Shown here piece by piece: positions 59,611 through 64,000 of a DNA stretch of 64,000 nucleotides; the first letter of the stretch is position 1, and each line of letters begins with the position of its first letter. Below the pieces are notes generated by a model, which saw nothing but the letters and a program-made list of their open reading frames with translations, did not search any database and was not told where the DNA came from. A program made the translations under genes and the position numbers. Source of the stretch: Siderastrea siderea (Eukaryota > Cnidaria > Anthozoa > Scleractinia > Rhizangiidae); NCBI GenBank assembly GCA_964030785.1, contig OZ034971.1, forward strand, positions 16,437,400-16,501,399, written 5' to 3'.

Positions 59611-62600
59611 GGTAATTTAAATCGCTTGGTTCATTTGATATGATTGGCTTATTTGAGCCGGTTGGCTCATTTGATATGGTTGGGCCATTTGAACCGGTTC
59701 AGTCATTTGATATGGTTGGGCCATTTAAACTCGTTGGGTCATTTGAACCTTTTGGGTCATTTGATATGATTGGGTCTTTTGATCTGGTTGGCTTATTTGA
59801 TATGATTGGCTTATTTGAGCCGGTCGTCTCATTTGACATGTTTGGGTCATTTGAACCGGTTCAGTCATTGGAACCGGTTCGGTCGTTTAAACCGGTTCGC
59901 TTATTTGATATGGTTCGGTCAATTAAACTGGTTTGGTTATTTGTTATGGTTGGGCTATTTGAACCGGTTGGGTCATTTGATCTGGTTGGGTCATTTGATA
60001 TGGTTTGGCCATTTGAATCAGTAGGCTCATTTGATATGGTTGGACCATTTAAACCTTTTGGGCCATTTGAACTGGTTGGGTCATTTGAACCGGTTGGGTG
60101 ATTTCAACCGGTTCGCTAATTTGATATTGTTGAGCCATTTGCACCGGTTGAGCCCTTTGTTATGGTTGGGCCATTTGAACTGGTTGGCTCAGTTGAACCT
60201 GTTAAGTCATTTTATATCGGTGACCATTTGAACTGGTTGGGTCATTTGACATTGTTTGGCCATTTGATCTGGTTGGCACTTTTGATCTGTTTGGATCATT
60301 TGATCTGGTTGGGTCATTTGATATGGTTTGGCCATTTGAATCAGTAGGCTCATTTGATATGGTTGGACCATTTAAACCTTTTGGGCCATTTGAACTGGTT
60401 GGGTCATTTGAACCGGTTGGGTCATTTAAACCGGTTCGCTAATTTGATATTGTTGGGCCATTTGCACCGGTTGAGCCCTTTATTATGGTTGGGCCATTTG
60501 AACTGGTCGGCTCAGTTGAACCTGTTGGGTCATTTTATATCGGTGCCCATTTGAACTGGTTGGGTCATTTGATATTGTTGGGCCATTTGATCTGGTTGGC
60601 ACATTTGATCTGTTTGGATCATTTGACCTGGGTTGGGTCATTTGATCTGGTTGGGTCATTTGATATGGTTTGGCCATTTGAATCAGTAGGCTCATTTGAT
60701 ATGGTTGGGCCATTTGAACTGGTTGGGTCATTTGATATTGTTGGCCCATTTGATCTGGTTGGCACATTTGAGCTGTTTGGATCATTTGATCTGGTTGGCT
60801 TATTTGATATGATTGGCTTATTTGAGTCGGTTGGCTCATTTAATATGGTTGGGCCACTTAAACTGGTTGGCTCACTTGACATGATTGGTCCATTTGAACC
60901 GGTTGGGTCATTTGATATAACTAAGGCATTTGAACGAATTGGATAATTTGAACCGGTTGGGTCATTTGATATGGTTGGGCAATCTAAACCGGTTTGCTCA
61001 TTTGATATGGTTTGGTCATTTGAACTGGTTGGGTCATTTGAACCGGTCGGGTCATTTGATGTGGTTGGGCCTTTTCAACCGGTTGCCTCATTTGATATGG
61101 TTGGGTCATTTGATCTAATTTGCTTATTTGATATGACTGGCTAGTTGGAGCCCGTTGGATCATTTAATATGGTTGGGCCATTTAACAGGTTGACTCATTT
61201 GATAAGGTTGGGCCATGTTAACTGGTTGGGTCATTTGATATTGTTGGGCCATTTAAACGGGTTTGGCCATTTGAACTGGTTTTGCACGGAAACCAGTTGG
61301 TCATTTAAATCGGTTCGCTAATTTGATATTGTTGGGCCAGTTGAACCGGTTGACCCATTTGCTATGGTTGGGCCATTTCAACTCGTTGGGTCATTTGATC
61401 TGGTTGGCGTATTTGATATGATTGGCATGTTTGAGCCGGTCGGCTCATTTGATATGGTTTGGCCATTTAAACCGGTTGAGTTATTTCGACGAGTTTGGTC
61501 ATTTTAAACCGGTTCGCTCATTTCACATGGTTAAGTCAATTAAACCGGTTTGCTCATTTGATATGGTTGGGCCATTACAACCGGTTGGGTGATTTGATAT
61601 GGTTGGGCCTTGTTATTAACTGTTTGGGTCATTCGAACCTGTTGGGTCATTTAATATGGTTGGGCCATTTGAACTGGTTGGTTTATTTAATATGGTTGGG
61701 CCATTTAAACAGGTTTGGCCATTTGAACTGGTTTTTTCACTTAAACCAGTTGGGTCATTTAAATCGGTTCACTCATTTGATATGGTTGGTTCAAATAAAC
61801 CGGTTTGCTCATTGATATGTTTGAGCCATTTAAACCGGTTGGGTCATTTGATATGGTTAGGCCATTTCAACTGGTTGAGTCATTTGATGTGGCTGGGCCA
61901 TTTAAACTGATTGGGTAATTTGAACCGGTTGGGTCATTTAAACGGGTTTGCTTATTTGATATTGTTGGGCCATCTGAACCGGTTGAGCCATTTGATTTGG
62001 TTTGGTCATTTGATTTGGTTGCCTTATTTGATATGATTGGCTTATTTGAGTCGGCTGGCTCATTTGATAAGGTTGGGCCATTTGAACCGGTTAAGTGATT
62101 TGATATGGTTGGGCCATTTGCCATGGTTGGGTCATTTAAACCGGTTGGTCCATTTCAACTGGTTGGGTCATTTGAACCAGTTGGGTCATTTGTTATGGGT
62201 GGGCCATTTGAGCCGGGTGAGTCATTGATCTGGTGGGGCCTTTTGAACTGGTTGGGTCATTTGAACCTGTTGGGTCACTTGATATTGTTGGGTCATTTGA
62301 TCAGGTTGGGTTATTTGATCTGATGGGCTTATTTGAGCGGGCTTGCTTATTTGATATTTTTGGGCCATTTGAACTGGTTGAGTCATTTGATATGGTCGGG
62401 CAATTTGAAGCAGTTGGCTCATATGATATGGCTGGGTCATTTGAACTTGTTGGCTTATTTGCACTGGTTGGGTCATTTAAACCGGTTGAGTCATTTGATA
62501 TGGTTGGGCCATTTGACCTGGTTCGGTTATTTTAAGCTTTTCGGTCAGTTGTTATGGTTGGGTCATTTGAACTGGTTGGGCCATTTGATATCGCTAGCTT

Positions 62601-64000
62601 ATTTCATATGATTGGCTTATTTCAGCCGGTCGGCTGATTTGATACTGTTGGGCCATTTGAAGCGGTTGAGTCATTTGATATGGTTGGGCCATATGCACTG
62701 GTTGGGTCATTTGATATGTGTTGGTCATTTAATATGGTTGGGCCATTTGAGCTGGTTGGGTCATTTGACATGGTTGGTCCATTTAAACCGGTTTGCTTAT
62801 TTGTTATGGTTGCGCTATTTGAACCGGTTGGGTCATTTGATCTGGTTGGGTCATTTGATATGGTTTGGCCATTTGAATCCGTAGGCTCATTTGATATGGT
62901 TGGGCCATTTAAACCTTTTGGGCCATTTGAACTGGTTGGGTCATTTAAACCGGTTCGCTAATTTGATATTGTTGGGCCATTTGCACCGGTTGAGCCCTTT
63001 GTTATGGTTGGGCCATTTGAACTGGTTGGCTCAGTTGAACCTGTTGGGTCATTTTATATCGGTGGCCCATTTGAACTGGTTGGGTCATTTGATTATTGTT
63101 GGGCCATTTGACCTGGTTGGCACGTTTGATCGGTTTGGATCATTTGATCTGGTTGGCTTATTTGATATGGTTAGGTTTTTTGAACCGGTTGAGTCATTGA
63201 TATGGTTTGGGCATTTGAACTGGTTGGGTCATTTGATCTGGTTGGGTTATTTGATCTGAGTTGCCTATTTGAGCCGTTTGGCTTATTTGATATGGTTAGG
63301 CCATTTGAACTGGTTGAGTCATTTGATATGGTTGGGCCATTTGAACCAGTTGGCTCATTTGATATGGTTATGCCAATTGAACTGGTTGGGTCATTTGATA
63401 TGGTTCGGTTATTTGAACTGGTTGGGTCATTTGAACGGGATGGGTCACTTGATCTGGTTACGCCATTTGAACCGGTTGGGTCGTTTGATATTGTTGGGTG
63501 ATTTTATATGGTTGGGTCATTTGATCTGGTTTGCTTATTTGAAATGATTAGCCTTTTTGAGTCGGTTGGCTCATTTGATATGGTTGGGGCATTTAAACCG
63601 GGATTAGTAATTAGATATGGTTGGGCCATTTGAACTGGTTGGGTCATTTGAACCTGTTGGGTCATTTGATATGGTTGGGCCATTTGAACTGGTTGAGTCA
63701 TTTGAACCGGTTGGCTAATTTGATCTGGTTTGGCCATTTGAACTGGTTGGGTAATTTGAACGAGTTGGGTCATTTGATATGGTTGGGCCATTTCAACCGG
63801 TTTTATCATTTGATCTGGCTGGGCCATTTGAACCGGTTGGGTCATTTGATGTGGTTGGTTGATTTGATTCGGATGGCCAATTTTATCCAGTTGGGTCAAT
63901 TGATCCAGTTGGGCCATTTGAACTGGTTGACTCATTTGATCTGGTTGATTTGAACCGGTTGGCTCATTTCAACCTGTTACGTCATTTGATATGGTTGGGT
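59611..64000. repeat. 18-bp satellite array, inverted (macro-unit 3)
   Basis: About 240 monomers in the TTTGATATGG orientation up to the window end. A block of about 320 bp (CATTTGAATCAGTAGGCTC marker) recurs near 60010, 60340, 60680 and 62875, again showing block-wise duplication within the array. Confidence 0.92.

Noticed and set aside
1..64000. The whole inverted structure as a long-read chimera or assembly error
   Set aside because: Arms and macro-units differ by many substitutions, indels and lineage-specific insertions with target duplications. That is expected of real diverged copies, not of re-read molecules. Misjoins at single junctions cannot be excluded without reads.

Overview
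The window is eukaryotic repeat DNA with no ordinary host gene that I can support. Two signs point to a cnidarian, most likely a stony coral. One is a tRNA-derived repeat (39130-39463) whose sequence I recognise from coral genomes. The other is a hammerhead-ribozyme repeat of the kind known from cnidarian and other animal retroelements. The host is an inference from memory, not from a search.

Two satellites fill most of the window. One has an 18-bp monomer in a 36-bp dimer, built around CAAATG and alternating AACCGGTT with a variant carrying ATAT. The other has a 97-bp monomer built around GATCAGCACGTTTTG. Each occurs in both orientations. In between lie palindromic copies of a broken CACTA/EnSpm-like DNA transposon whose gene encodes a tnp2 plus DUF4218-type transposase in three exons.

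Region by region: 1-1206 18-mer (CAAATG sense); 1207-2254 97-mer, then 2255-5597 97-mer inverted; 5598-7867 18-mer inverted; 7868-9622 97-mer inverted; 9623-12420 18-mer inverted; 12421-19621 head-to-head transposon palindrome with its centre deleted; 19622-26825 18-mer; 26826-27908 and 27909-31360 the two orientations of the 97-mer; 31361-34130 18-mer inverted; 34131-47612 full transposon palindrome, with a hammerhead-ribozyme tandem array in its loop (39796-42469); 47613-52805 18-mer, interrupted by a 2.2-kb long-inverted-repeat element (49508-51718); 52806-59610 97-mer in two orientations, interrupted by a 1.4-kb insertion (56884-58290); 59611-64000 18-mer inverted.

The same order of blocks recurs every 25-26 kb. 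The 97-mer inversion point lies near 2254, 27909 and 53345. Each period is two roughly inverted halves, so the window is a macrosatellite in which two kinds of palindrome axis alternate: the 97-mer inversion and the transposon centre. Comparing copies gives filled/empty site pairs that date several insertions after the macro-unit or palindrome duplications. The most interesting item is the hammerhead-ribozyme array. Next are the alternating-palindrome architecture and the regular spacing of Grainyhead-like palindromes and E-boxes in the 18-bp satellite. Long open frames through the satellites follow from the monomer lengths and are not genes.
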